Assembly: GCA_007135995.1 (NCBI GenBank)
Contig: SLHU01000099.1
Coordinates: forward strand, 1-10,282
DNA: 10,282 nucleotides
Direction: 5' to 3'
From: Clostridiales bacterium
GTDB taxonomy: Bacteria; Bacillota; Clostridia; Saccharofermentanales; UBA5734
Numbering within the stretch: position 1 is the stretch's first letter; each line of letters opens with the position of its first letter. The translations under genes and the position numbers were made by a program. Positions 1-7,134 of the stretch are shown one piece after another. The notes under the pieces are model-generated. The model did not search any database and was not told the origin of the DNA. It saw only the letters and a list, made by a program, of their open reading frames with translations.

Positions 1-1
1 A

Positions 2-331
2 GGCATGAACGAGAACGATCTCAAACTTTTCCGTTATAACGAAGCAGCTGAGGTATGGGACCTGCTCCCCGACCAGGAAGTTGACACCGAACAGCAGGTG
101 ATTCGTGTCTGGATGACTGGATTTAGTGAATTTGGTGTATTTGAGTATGCGGAGCCTGAGGAAGACTCAGAGCCGACGCCGACACCAGCACCGGAAGACA
201 CAGATGACGACCGTGAGCCGATCCCCGATACGAGCAGCGGTTCCGCGGCTTATGCCGTCTTGCTGCTCAGCATGGCCGCATTGATCAGTCTGCTGCTGTC
301 AGCACTGAAAACAGTTGGACATAAGCAATAG
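2..331 (+). CDS. C-terminal end of a membrane-anchored surface protein (5' truncated by window)
   Basis: The open frame runs in from the left edge without a stop; the Met at base 5 is probably internal, because no SD site can be seen and the first residues already look mid-domain. About 50 residues resemble the end of an extracellular beta-rich domain (pattern TGFSEFGVFEY). They are followed by an acidic Pro/Thr-rich linker (PTPTPAPED, residues ~52-75 from the Met), one hydrophobic segment (AAYAVLLLSMAALISLLLSA, ~81-100) and a short basic tail (KTVGHKQ). Linker, membrane helix and positive tail are the classic layout of a surface protein held by a C-terminal membrane anchor; no LPXTG sortase signal is seen. 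The function of the ectodomain cannot be told from this piece. A strong terminator follows at 431. Confidence 0.7.
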   Translation, partial: GMNENDLKLFRYNEAAEVWDLLPDQEVDTEQQVIRVWMTGFSEFGVFEYAEPEEDSEPTPTPAPEDTDDDREPIPDTSSGSAAYAVLLLSMAALISLLLSALKTVGHKQ

Positions 332-430
332 AAAGTGTTCTGCCATTTTACCGCTTAACTGCATTACAGTGCAGATCTTTTGGAAGATGTTGCAGACATA
401 GAAAAACTGAACGTATCCTGTCTAATTTGC

Positions 431-461
431 GAGAGTCGTCTGGCGGCGGCTCTCGTTTTTT
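431..461 (+). terminator. Rho-independent terminator of the surface-protein gene
   Basis: A 10-bp stem (431-440 with 445-454, including two G-T wobbles), a TGGC loop and then G plus six T (455-461). It lies 100 bases after the upstream stop codon. A weaker CTGCA/TGCAG hairpin is present earlier, at 359-374. Confidence 0.85.
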
Positions 462-544
462 ACGCGTGACCCGCTTCAACTGCTTTTGAACATGATCGCC
501 CCTTGTTCTAAACTAAAAGCTTTACGCCTGTTTACTATTATTTT

Positions 545-574
545 TTCCCATTTCAGGGTTACTTTGGTTATAAT
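545..574 (+). promoter_or_regulatory. Candidate sigma-A promoter of the AI-2E-family gene
   Basis: A perfect -10 hexamer TATAAT lies at 569-574 in an AT-rich stretch. The best -35 candidate, TTCCCA at 545-550, matches TTGACA at only four of six bases with an 18-base spacer, so the call rests on the -10 box. It would give a leader of about 105 bases. The rest of the 462-688 gap holds no gene I can support. Confidence 0.4.
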
Positions 575-688
575 GAATTTAGAATGTTTCAAACTTGCCG
601 TATGCAGACTGGGAAGCAAATCAATACCCAATATGTTTAAAGCAAAAGTGATGAATATACAGCCGATTCAACCTGCGGAGACTTATAA

Positions 689-1765
689 ATGGATAGAAAA
701 CAAAAACAAAAGACTTTCAACCTGGTTATTGACATCAGCATGGCTGTTTTTGTTTTGGTTGTATTTTTGCTCATCAGGCCAAACCTGATGAATGTGATCA
801 ATCCTTTTATATATGGTATTGTCTTTTCTTTTTTACTTAACCCGGCAGTCAGTTTTTTTGATAAGCGCGGGCTGCCCCGCATCCTCTCCATCCTGATTGT
901 TTTTATTTTGCTGGCCGCCATCTTAACGGGCCTGATCATGTCGTTTGTTCCTACGCTGGCACAAGATGTATCGGTTCTGGCTCAGGAAGTCCCGACATTG
1001 ATCAACTTTGTAGAGCAGTTTATAACCGATTTCCGGGACGGAAATATGGCCTTTATGCCTGATTTTGTTTTTGAGTTTATCGATATAGATGAGGAGCTCG
1101 CAAACATCGGTCAGGTTGTGCGTGATTCTCTTGAAAACCTCTATTCAATTCTCATCTCTTCTACCGGCACACTGCTTGATATTATCATGACGCCGATTAT
1201 CACCTTTTATTATCTGAAAGATAAAGAGAAAATCAAAAACTTCATCATGAAACAGTTCAGTTTTCGCCATCATTATGAGATTAAAGCGTTCGCACGTGAC
1301 ATAAAAAAAGTGCTGGGCGGGTTTATTCGCGGCCAGCTGATTGTCGCCTGTTTTGTTGGCATACTGACCGGTGTTGGCTGTCTGGTTATTGGTATCCCTT
1401 ATGCGCTTACGATTGGTCTGGTGGCTGGCGTTACTAATATTATTCCCTATTTCGGACCGTGGATCGGCGGTATCATGCCAGTTATTCTGGGATTGATGAA
1501 CCGGCCCATTCTGGCACTCTGGGTGGTCCTCTGGATTATCATTGTCCAGCAGATTGAATCGAGCTTCATTTCGCCGCAGGTGATGTCCCATAGTGTAGGG
1601 CTGCACCCGCTGCTCGTCATCTTCTCAGTCATCTTCTTTGGCAGTATGCTTGGTATTCCCGGCATGATACTGGGTGTGCCTATAACGGCATCCATCAAAG
1701 TTGTGGTCAGGTATTTTCTCATTTTCAGGAACAGACTTCGCACCCGGATTATTACGGAAACTTAG
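689..1765 (+). CDS. AI-2E family transporter (YtvI/PerM-type membrane permease)
   Basis: A 358-residue integral membrane protein of the AI-2E transporter family (PF01594), close to the usual 340-370 residues. Hydrophobic segments occur at about 15-30, 38-58, 67-90, 155-173, 213-235, 238-270, 277-293 and 303-335. The less hydrophobic stretch at ~91-150 is the family's variable soluble region. Family signatures are visible: YYLKDKE (174-180), the G-rich NIIPYFGPWIGG block (250-261) and ISPQVMSHSVGLHP (294-307). The start is supported by GGAG at 677-680, eight bases before the ATG. Members have been linked to autoinducer-2 export, Na+/H+ antiport and other exports, so the substrate should not be assumed from the family name. 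It appears to be a single-gene unit with its own promoter. The C-terminus looks complete even though a foreign gene remnant abuts the stop codon. Confidence 0.88.
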   Translation: MDRKQKQKTFNLVIDISMAVFVLVVFLLIRPNLMNVINPFIYGIVFSFLLNPAVSFFDKRGLPRILSILIVFILLAAILTGLIMSFVPTLAQDVSVLAQEVPTLINFVEQFITDFRDGNMAFMPDFVFEFIDIDEELANIGQVVRDSLENLYSILISSTGTLLDIIMTPIITFYYLKDKEKIKNFIMKQFSFRHHYEIKAFARDIKKVLGGFIRGQLIVACFVGILTGVGCLVIGIPYALTIGLVAGVTNIIPYFGPWIGGIMPVILGLMNRPILALWVVLWIIIVQQIESSFISPQVMSHSVGLHPLLVIFSVIFFGSMLGIPGMILGVPITASIKVVVRYFLIFRNRLRTRIITET

Positions 1766-1770
1766 CTGAA

Positions 1771-1914
1771 TATTCAATCACGCAGGGCAGGCCCTACCGC
1801 AAGGCTTATCCTGTTTCACACGCGCTTGTTGAAATTGCAGATAATGCCGGAACCCAGTTTGATCCTGCACTTGTGGATGCTTTCCTCAACATGACATGTA
1901 ATAGTCAATCATAA
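1771..1914 (+). pseudogene. Relic of the C-terminal end of an HD-GYP domain protein
   Basis: Reading from 1771 in a frame different from the preceding permease gives ITQGRPYRKAYP, then HALVEIADNAGTQFDPALVD, then AFLNM, a few more residues and a TAA at 1912-1914. This matches the end of the HD-GYP domain (c-di-GMP phosphodiesterase family), whose typical form is DVYDALT-x-RPYRKA ... GTQFDPELVDAFL. Only about 48 residues remain: the HD and GYP catalytic motifs are missing, and no ATG, GTG or TTG in this frame could start the segment ahead of the homologous part. Similarity begins within a few bases of the permease stop codon, so a deletion or recombination joined the two. The stretch is probably not translated. 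Confidence 0.75.
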
Positions 1915-1965
1915 CAACATATATCCGATCAGTACAAAAATTCCTAGTATTTTGCTAGATATTAA

Positions 1966-2016
1966 CCTCCTTTTCTTTATGATAAGAGTAAGAGCAGCTC
2001 ATTATTGTCAAGGAGG
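1966..2016 (+). promoter_or_regulatory. mtaB leader: SD site with a complementary upstream segment
   Basis: A strong SD, AAGGAGG (2010-2016), lies seven bases before the mtaB ATG. Upstream, CCTCCTT (1966-1972) is its exact 7-base complement, so a leader starting before 1966 could fold to hide the SD, with a loop of about 37 bases. No convincing promoter was found; TATGAT at 1978-1983 is a possible -10 box but has no good -35 at normal spacing. The pairing is seen in the sequence; a regulatory role is inference. Confidence 0.35.
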
Positions 2017-2023
2017 CTATTTC

Positions 2024-3409
2024 ATGGCACAACTAAAACAATTCAACAAACTGGCTTATACATCACTAGACGATTTTATTTTTGGCAAGGCTTTGCATCC
2101 AGTAACCTTAAAAAATGGCATGGTGATTGGCGGCGGCGAAGTTTATCCTGAAATCAATTTCACTTTGCCCCCTATGTTGATCACAGAAGAAACGATGCCG
2201 GAAGTACTGCAGCATTATAAAGATATGATCACGGGCATCAGCGAAAGGGCGGTCAGCCTGCATGTGCCTGGCTTTGTTGCGGAGGTTGAGCTTTTACCGC
2301 CTTGCACCTGGCATGTGGACTGGGGCGTGGCGGTCACCCAGACACTGCTTGAGACCATGCGTACATTCAGCGATAAGTACGGCATTAAAACTGCGCTGCG
2401 AACCACAGTGATCGATGTTCGCGAAGGCCGTAACCTGAAACATATGTATGAAGGCAAAGAATGGGAAAATGTGCTTTCTGCCTTTTCTGAAAATGCCAAA
2501 GCCGGCGCGGATCTGCTGGCGATTGAGTCAATCGGCGGCAAGGAGGTTCATGACGAAGGCAATATGTACTGTGACCTGCGAAAAACCGTCTACGCACTGG
2601 GTGTACTGGGCGTGAGCGACATGCATAAGCTGTGGACTGAAGTGAGCCGGATTGCTGGTGAAACCGGATCGATCGCCTCGGGCGACACGGCCTGTGGCTT
2701 TGCCAATACGGCTATGGTGCTGGCCGATCGTAAGTTTATCCCGCGCGTTTTCTCCGCTGTAGACCGGGTCGTCTCCGCGGTTCGCAGCCTGGCAGCCGTT
2801 GAGGCCGGTGCGGTTGGACCGGATAAAGACTGCGGCTATGAAGGTGTTTACCTGAAAGCAATCACCGGCATACCCGTGAGCATGGAAGGCCGGACCAGCG
2901 CTGTTGCGCATCTGAGCCCGGTTGGTAATGTGGCAGCCTGTGTTGCAGACCTGTGGAGTAATGAATCGGTTCAGCAGATTAAGCTGCTGGGCGGATTCGC
3001 GCCAACAGTCTCAATGGAACAGCTTGCTTACGACTGCCGTCTGTTTAACCAGGCATCGAAACGCGGACCTGAAACGGCCCTGTTGCTGCGTGACCTGCAT
3101 GCCGACAGTGACAGCGTCTACGATCCGCAGGCTTATGTACTGCGGCCTGACGTGGTCTTTGATCTGGCCGCTAAGATTGCAGCCGATACAAACGGACCGC
3201 TTTCACGTTCAAAAACTGCGGCCAGAGTCACACTGGAAGCGCTGCGCAAAGCACATACTGACAAAAAACTGCAGCTTGAAGAGCGCGAATACGAGTGGCT
3301 CGATCGCCTTGACGAACAGCTTGAGACCATCCCCGATGACCCGGCTGCCTTCACCGAAGAGATGAAAGACGAGTCTGAAGCCTTCGATGCAGCCATATAT
3401 GGACTTTAG
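2024..3409 (+). CDS. mtaB: Methanol:corrinoid methyltransferase subunit MtaB
   Basis: A 461-residue protein of the MtaB family (PF12176), matching the length of the methanogen enzyme. MtaB is a zinc enzyme that moves the methyl group of methanol to the corrinoid of its partner MtaC; MtaA or another methyltransferase then passes it on to coenzyme M or tetrahydrofolate. The three zinc ligands known in Methanosarcina MtaB (Glu164, Cys220, Cys269) line up with Glu168 in AIESIGGKE, Cys224 in SGDTACGFANTAM and Cys270 in GPDKDCGYE. Other shared blocks are FGKAL (20-24), AGAVGPDKDCGYE (261-273), LWSNESV (310-316) and DPQAY (367-371). The start was set at 2024 because AAGGAGG stands seven bases upstream; a longer frame from a TTG at 1952 has no SD. 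No mtaC or mtaA lies in the window, so the partner must be encoded elsewhere. Family assignment is firm; methanol as the true substrate is inferred. Confidence 0.93.
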   Translation: MAQLKQFNKLAYTSLDDFIFGKALHPVTLKNGMVIGGGEVYPEINFTLPPMLITEETMPEVLQHYKDMITGISERAVSLHVPGFVAEVELLPPCTWHVDWGVAVTQTLLETMRTFSDKYGIKTALRTTVIDVREGRNLKHMYEGKEWENVLSAFSENAKAGADLLAIESIGGKEVHDEGNMYCDLRKTVYALGVLGVSDMHKLWTEVSRIAGETGSIASGDTACGFANTAMVLADRKFIPRVFSAVDRVVSAVRSLAAVEAGAVGPDKDCGYEGVYLKAITGIPVSMEGRTSAVAHLSPVGNVAACVADLWSNESVQQIKLLGGFAPTVSMEQLAYDCRLFNQASKRGPETALLLRDLHADSDSVYDPQAYVLRPDVVFDLAAKIAADTNGPLSRSKTAARVTLEALRKAHTDKKLQLEEREYEWLDRLDEQLETIPDDPAAFTEEMKDESEAFDAAIYGL

Positions 3410-3458
3410 GGGTTAATGAATCAGTCATCTACTGGTCGTCGTTCCCGACCGTTATTTG

Positions 3459-3497
3459 AAAAGAGCCTGCTGCCCGTACCGGGCAGCAGGCTCCTTT
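3459..3497. terminator. Bidirectional terminator between mtaB and dctM
   Basis: A perfect 14-bp GC-rich stem (3463-3476 with 3480-3493) closed by a 3-base loop TAC. On the plus strand it is followed by CTTT, and on the minus strand by four T (3462-3459). It sits about 50 bases after the mtaB stop and about 210 bases past the dctM stop, and can serve both convergent units. The rest of the 3410-3705 gap shows no gene or other clear signal. Confidence 0.8.
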
Positions 3498-3705
3498 AAC
3501 GTAATCAGCTATAGAACGCCTGGCTTCAGATATGAAAGACACAAGCAGCTGTCGTCGGATCTATCATCAGCACGATTGATCCTGACAGACTGTGTTTTTG
3601 CTGATCATGTGAAGCTTCCATTCATCCTGCCAGTTTTTTCACTCAGGAACATATAACTCTGGCTGTTTCTATGCGCTTGATAACGGTCAGTTTCATATAG
3701 TCAAA

Positions 3706-5013
3706 CTAATGCACAAGATTAGGCAGGAAGGTCACCAGGCCGGGAAACAAAATGAGGATCGTGATACAGACAAGCAGCGCCACCACAAAAGGCCAGACAC
3801 CTTTAAAAATGGTTTCCACCGCCAGGTCTTTAACGACGCCCTTAATAATAAACACATTCATGCCAACCGGTGGTGTAATCACACCCAGTGCCACCACCAG
3901 GACAATAATCACGCCAAACCAGATCGGATCGTAGCCCAGCACATCAACCGCGACCGGGAAAAAGATGGGGATAGTCAGCAAGATCAGTGCCAGGGCGTCA
4001 ATCACGCAGCCCAGGATCAGGCTGATCAGCAGAATAATGGCCAGTATCGCGAAGGGCGGCAATGGCAGTGACGATGCCCATGTGGCCAGGGTGAAGGGCA
4101 AACGGCTGACCGCTATAAAACGGCCGAATATAATGGCGCCGCCGACCAGGAGCATAATCATGGCGGTGGTTTTAACGGTTGCCAGCAGCGACAGTTTAAA
4201 ACCCTCCCATTTGATGTGCCGGCGCAAGAGTGTAATCAGGAGCAGGCTGGCAACGCCTACCGCACCTGCTTCCGTAGGTGTAAAGTAACCGAGAAATAAA
4301 CCGCCCAGCGAAATGATGAAAACGAAAATAACCTCAACTAAGCCGTTTTGCAGCCCCGTCAGTCTTTCGCGCCAGCTGAATTTGCCGCTCGCCGGGCCAA
4401 GAGACGGATTTTTTTTGACAATCAGCCAGATGGTCAGAATATAAAGCAGCATCAGAAGAATGCCCGGTACAATACCGGCAATAAACAGTTTGCGGATAGA
4501 CTGTTCTGTCTGAATCCCGTAGACAATAAAGATGACACTAGGCGGAATCAGGACACCAAGGGCGCCTCCAGCCGCGACACTGGCTGATGATAGTGAGTCG
4601 TCGTAGTGATATTTTCGCATTTCAGGCAGCGCGATCGCACCCATGGTAGCAGCAGTTGCTGTATTAGAGCCGCAGATCGCACCAAAAATCGCACAGGCCA
4701 ATTGTGTCGCCATGGCCAGGCCGCCTTTTTTATGACCGATCATCTTATACGTGAAACTATAAAGATTCGTCCCGACACCCGAGTAATAGGCGATAAAACC
4801 CATCCAGATAAACATGGGGATCACGCTGAGCGAATACGAGGCAAACGCCCCGTACATATCGCTGCCGATAATGCTCAGCGCAGCGTCAAACGAGCGGATC
4901 ACACCAAAACCGGCAAACCCGACAGTCATCATCGCAATCGCGATCGGTACTTTCAGAAAAATCAGCAGCAAAAAGACGAGTATGCCCAGAAAGCCAATTA
5001 ACTCAGGACTCAT
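3706..5013 (-). CDS. dctM: TRAP transporter large permease subunit (DctM family)
   Basis: A 435-residue polytopic membrane protein of the DctM family (PF06808), full length. It forms the transport channel of a tripartite ATP-independent periplasmic (TRAP) system, which imports organic acids using an ion gradient. Signatures in order: AIFGAICGSNTATAATMGAI (108-127), GALGVLIPPS (150-159), YFTPTEAGAVG (243-253), the segment ending TIPIFFP (347-353) and GVITPPVGMNVFI (377-389). The start is supported by GAGGAGGA (5027-5020) six bases upstream. Its ATG overlaps the dctQ stop as ATGA, a four-base overlap typical of translational coupling. It is the last gene of dctPQM; the only strong hairpin downstream is the shared one at 3463-3493. 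The substrate cannot be read from this subunit. Confidence 0.95.
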   Translation of the reverse strand: MSPELIGFLGILVFLLLIFLKVPIAIAMMTVGFAGFGVIRSFDAALSIIGSDMYGAFASYSLSVIPMFIWMGFIAYYSGVGTNLYSFTYKMIGHKKGGLAMATQLACAIFGAICGSNTATAATMGAIALPEMRKYHYDDSLSSASVAAGGALGVLIPPSVIFIVYGIQTEQSIRKLFIAGIVPGILLMLLYILTIWLIVKKNPSLGPASGKFSWRERLTGLQNGLVEVIFVFIISLGGLFLGYFTPTEAGAVGVASLLLITLLRRHIKWEGFKLSLLATVKTTAMIMLLVGGAIIFGRFIAVSRLPFTLATWASSLPLPPFAILAIILLISLILGCVIDALALILLTIPIFFPVAVDVLGYDPIWFGVIIVLVVALGVITPPVGMNVFIIKGVVKDLAVETIFKGVWPFVVALLVCITILILFPGLVTFLPNLVH

Positions 5014-5720
5014 GACGGATCCTCCTCATGTGGCTTCTGACTGCTTTTTTGAGAAGGTGCGTCGTCCGAAGCTTCTGCCGAAAAATTTTTCTTTGTTGTT
5101 CCGCTGCCTGCGTCTTTCTTTTCGGCCTTAAATGTCTCAGTGCTTTTTTCTGCTGCTGCGGCATCAGTGACTGAAGTCTGCGGACGGATCTCTGTCAGTT
5201 TTCCTGCTGTCGATTCCCGGGACGGATTTCCAGCACTTTGCTGGTCGTCCATCTTCATGTCAAGGATCTTGAGAAAAGCCGCCAAGGTAAATACAGCGAA
5301 ACAGGCGGCCATGAAATAGGCAAAATAGTGGACCGGTGTTTTGGTTGTCACCGAAACTTCGCCTGCCCGCATCAGCCTGCCCGCCATGGAAAATAAGGCA
5401 TATGTAAACAGAGCCAGCACCAGACAGGATAAAATCTGGCCGATTTTCCCTATCCAGCGCCTGGTTTTTTCCCCTGCTTTATCAGTGAAGAAACTGATTT
5501 CGATATGTCCGTTTTGCAGTTCGCAGTATGCCAGCGCACTGCCAATAATCAGGATGGTCAGAAATCCAGTCCAGTCATACGTGCCCAGTATGGGTGATGT
5601 GAAAATGGCACGCATCAGCACGTTGGCCGTTACCAGCAGCATCAGTGCGATCAGCGCGGTACATGAGACAATATGCAGCGCGGCTGATGCTTTCAGCACC
5701 AGCGTCTTGAACCGTTCCAT
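5010..5720 (-). CDS. dctQ: TRAP transporter small permease subunit (DctQ family) with long charged C-terminal tail
   Basis: A 236-residue protein. Residues 1-155 are a standard DctQ domain (PF04290) with four membrane helices at about 13-37, 50-67, 90-114 and 130-152 and the family-like motif GHIEISFF (71-78). DctQ supports DctM in the TRAP membrane complex. Residues ~157-236 form an unusual tail rich in Ser, Thr, Lys, Glu, Asp and Ala with no predicted fold; with four helices and an inside N-terminus it would face the cytoplasm. Typical DctQ proteins end soon after helix four. The tail seems truly coding, because its stop codon overlaps the dctM start and the dctM SD lies within its last codons. 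Its own SD, GGAGGT (5731-5726), is five bases before the ATG. dctP lies 83 bases upstream. Confidence 0.92.
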   Translation of the reverse strand: MERFKTLVLKASAALHIVSCTALIALMLLVTANVLMRAIFTSPILGTYDWTGFLTILIIGSALAYCELQNGHIEISFFTDKAGEKTRRWIGKIGQILSCLVLALFTYALFSMAGRLMRAGEVSVTTKTPVHYFAYFMAACFAVFTLAAFLKILDMKMDDQQSAGNPSRESTAGKLTEIRPQTSVTDAAAAEKSTETFKAEKKDAGSGTTKKNFSAEASDDAPSQKSSQKPHEEDPS

Positions 5721-5803
5721 GAAAGACCTCCATCGTTTTTGTCAATTATTTCTCAAATACACGTCATTTTATATTGACGATTTACACTGTCGTTTTACAT
5801 GTG

Positions 5804-6853
5804 TCAGTCATACATTGCGTTATATTTGTCTGCCAGCTCATGGATCAGGGCCAGCGGATCTGTGTCAATATCGAGGCCTGCCAGCTTCTGATTGTATTCA
5901 TCCTGAATCGGCTGTACTTTCTCAATCCAGCGGGCAGTTTCTGCATCGTCCAGATTGATCACTTCAAGCCCGTGCTCTTCCACCGCGTAGATCAGGGCTG
6001 ACTCATTTTGCGTATCCCAGAGCGCAGCAGCGGTTTCTTCATGAAAGCGCTCTGTCACTTCTGTGATGGTTTGCTGCAGGTCTTCAGAAAGGCCATTCCA
6101 CACATCAAGATTCATCGTAACAAAAAACAGTGTATTATACAAAAAAGGTGTCATGGTGATATAACTCGTGACCTCAGCATGATTCCATCCCTGCAGCACT
6201 TCAAGCGGCGACAGATTCCCCTGCACCACACCTCTTTGCAGTGAATCGTACGTGTCCGGCTGCGGCATGCCGACCGGCACGCCTCCAAGCGCGGTAAGCG
6301 TATCGGTACTGATACCGGTTGCCCTTATCTCCATCCCCTGCAGATCATCCAGGCTGCGGATAGGCGAACGAGAGAAAATATCACCAGGGCCGGTCGCAAG
6401 CACCATCAGCAGATGCGTGTCCTGCACTTCCGGCGGATTAAGGGTTTGAATCCCCTCCCAGGCGACCATGCTGGCGACTCTTGAGTTAAGATAGGTGATG
6501 CCGGGAAGCTCAAAGGCTTCCAGAACCGGGAAGCGGCCGGGTGTGTAAGCAAAGCATGACAGACCAATATCGGCCACGCCTGTGACAACGCCGTTGTAAA
6601 TATCGGCAGCGGCGAGCAGGGTGCCGCCCGGATAGCTTTCTATGGTTACGCGGCCGTCTGTCGCTTCTGACAGGGCCTCTGCCCAGCCTTCTATCAGTAC
6701 TGTTTCAGCCGGATGTGCCGCCGAGAAAAAATGAGCCAGCGTCAGCTCTACCTGCTCATTACCGGCTGTATCGCATCCGGCTAGTGCAAGCAGCGACATC
6801 GCGAACATGGATGCTGCCAGGAACAAACCCAGACATCTGATCTTTCTTTTCAT
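5804..6853 (-). CDS. dctP: TRAP transporter solute-binding lipoprotein (DctP family)
   Basis: A 349-residue extracytoplasmic substrate-binding protein (PF03480). The N-terminus is a lipoprotein signal: KRK, a hydrophobic stretch and the lipobox LAGC with Cys27 as the likely lipidated residue, as expected in a Gram-positive cell where the binding protein must be tethered. DctP family features are visible: LTLAHFFSAAHP near the mature N-terminus, YPGGTL (74-79), GMEIRATG (173-180) with Arg177 at the place of the conserved arginine that grips the ligand carboxylate, and LQRGVVQG (205-212). Arg177 argues for an organic-acid ligand; which one is unknown. GAGAGGGG (6867-6860) is the SD, six bases before the ATG. 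The gene has its own promoter (7049-7077) and a ~190-base leader with a hairpin touching the SD. Confidence 0.94.
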   Translation of the reverse strand: MKRKIRCLGLFLAASMFAMSLLALAGCDTAGNEQVELTLAHFFSAAHPAETVLIEGWAEALSEATDGRVTIESYPGGTLLAAADIYNGVVTGVADIGLSCFAYTPGRFPVLEAFELPGITYLNSRVASMVAWEGIQTLNPPEVQDTHLLMVLATGPGDIFSRSPIRSLDDLQGMEIRATGISTDTLTALGGVPVGMPQPDTYDSLQRGVVQGNLSPLEVLQGWNHAEVTSYITMTPFLYNTLFFVTMNLDVWNGLSEDLQQTITEVTERFHEETAAALWDTQNESALIYAVEEHGLEVINLDDAETARWIEKVQPIQDEYNQKLAGLDIDTDPLALIHELADKYNAMYD

Positions 6854-6869
6854 AAATAACCCCTCTCAC

Positions 6870-6900
6870 GCAAAAACAAGCGGCTAAAGCTTATTTTTGC
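6870..6900 (-). promoter_or_regulatory. Leader hairpin next to the dctP ribosome binding site
   Basis: On the minus-strand transcript a 12-bp stem (6900-6889 with 6881-6870) closes on a 7-base loop and ends two bases before the SD at 6867-6860. The one non-Watson-Crick pair is a G-U wobble in this strand but would be an A-C mismatch in the plus-strand RNA, so the fold is favoured only in dctP mRNA. It could influence ribosome access or mRNA stability. It is AT-rich and lacks a following U-tract, so it is not an obvious terminator. Confidence 0.45.
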
Positions 6901-7048
6901 CTGTAGAAGGCAGAAAAAGTGTATTCAGTTAACAAGGGAAGAAAACCATTCCTGCCGTTCTACCATCCTTCACAGTTTCATTAATCTTTAATTCCATCCT
7001 ACAAAACTACTGCCATCAAGTGTTTTGAAGCACTGATGACCTACATAG

Positions 7049-7077
7049 AGTATATTAATAGCCGGCAGCTGTGTCAA
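7049..7077 (-). promoter_or_regulatory. Sigma-A-like promoter for dctPQM
   Basis: Minus strand: a perfect -35 TTGACA (7077-7072), a 17-base spacer and -10 TATACT (7054-7049, five of six). This is the best promoter in the window and would start transcription near 7042, about 190 bases before dctP. It sits between a hairpin plus T-run after the PPC gene and the dctP gene, so the transporter can be transcribed alone. Confidence 0.75.
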
Positions 7078-7085
7078 TGTCATGA
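7077..7085 (-). promoter_or_regulatory. Possible operator TCATGACAT abutting the dctP -35 box
   Basis: The minus strand reads TCATGACAT (7085-7077), sharing its last base with the -35 hexamer. It is identical to the first nine bases of the 11-base core repeated at 10072-10173 in front of the aldehyde dehydrogenase gene. Its TCATGA part is palindromic. A bound regulator here would contact RNA polymerase; the role is inferred from position and recurrence only. Confidence 0.35.
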
Positions 7086-7097
7086 GCAGCGAATTTG

Positions 7098-7124
7098 AAA
7101 AAACTGATATTTCCCAGTGATCAG
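7098..7124 (-). terminator. Weak terminator-like hairpin after the PPC-domain gene
   Basis: On the minus strand CTGAT (7124-7120) and ATCAG (7108-7104) pair across an 11-base loop, followed by six T (7103-7098). The stem is only five bp, so it may be leaky and allow read-through into dctPQM. It lies just after the PPC stop codon and before the dctP promoter. Confidence 0.4.
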
Positions 7125-7134
7125 GAAAAACACA

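Noticed and set aside
486..788. Open frame of 100 codons on the plus strand
   Set aside because: It crosses the candidate promoter and overlaps the AI-2E gene in another frame; it has no SD and no recognisable protein pattern.
1145..1606. 153-codon minus-strand frame inside the AI-2E gene
   Set aside because: It is the antisense shadow of a well-supported membrane protein and its composition (many His, Asn, Gln) mirrors hydrophobic codons read backwards.
1952..2023. Longer mtaB frame starting at a TTG at 1952
   Set aside because: No SD in front of it, and the added residues translate the strong AAGGAGG site itself; the ATG at 2024 has ideal spacing and gives a normal family N-terminus.
3456..3656. 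66-codon plus-strand frame after mtaB
   Set aside because: It starts inside the terminator hairpin region, has no SD, and its sequence shows no family features.
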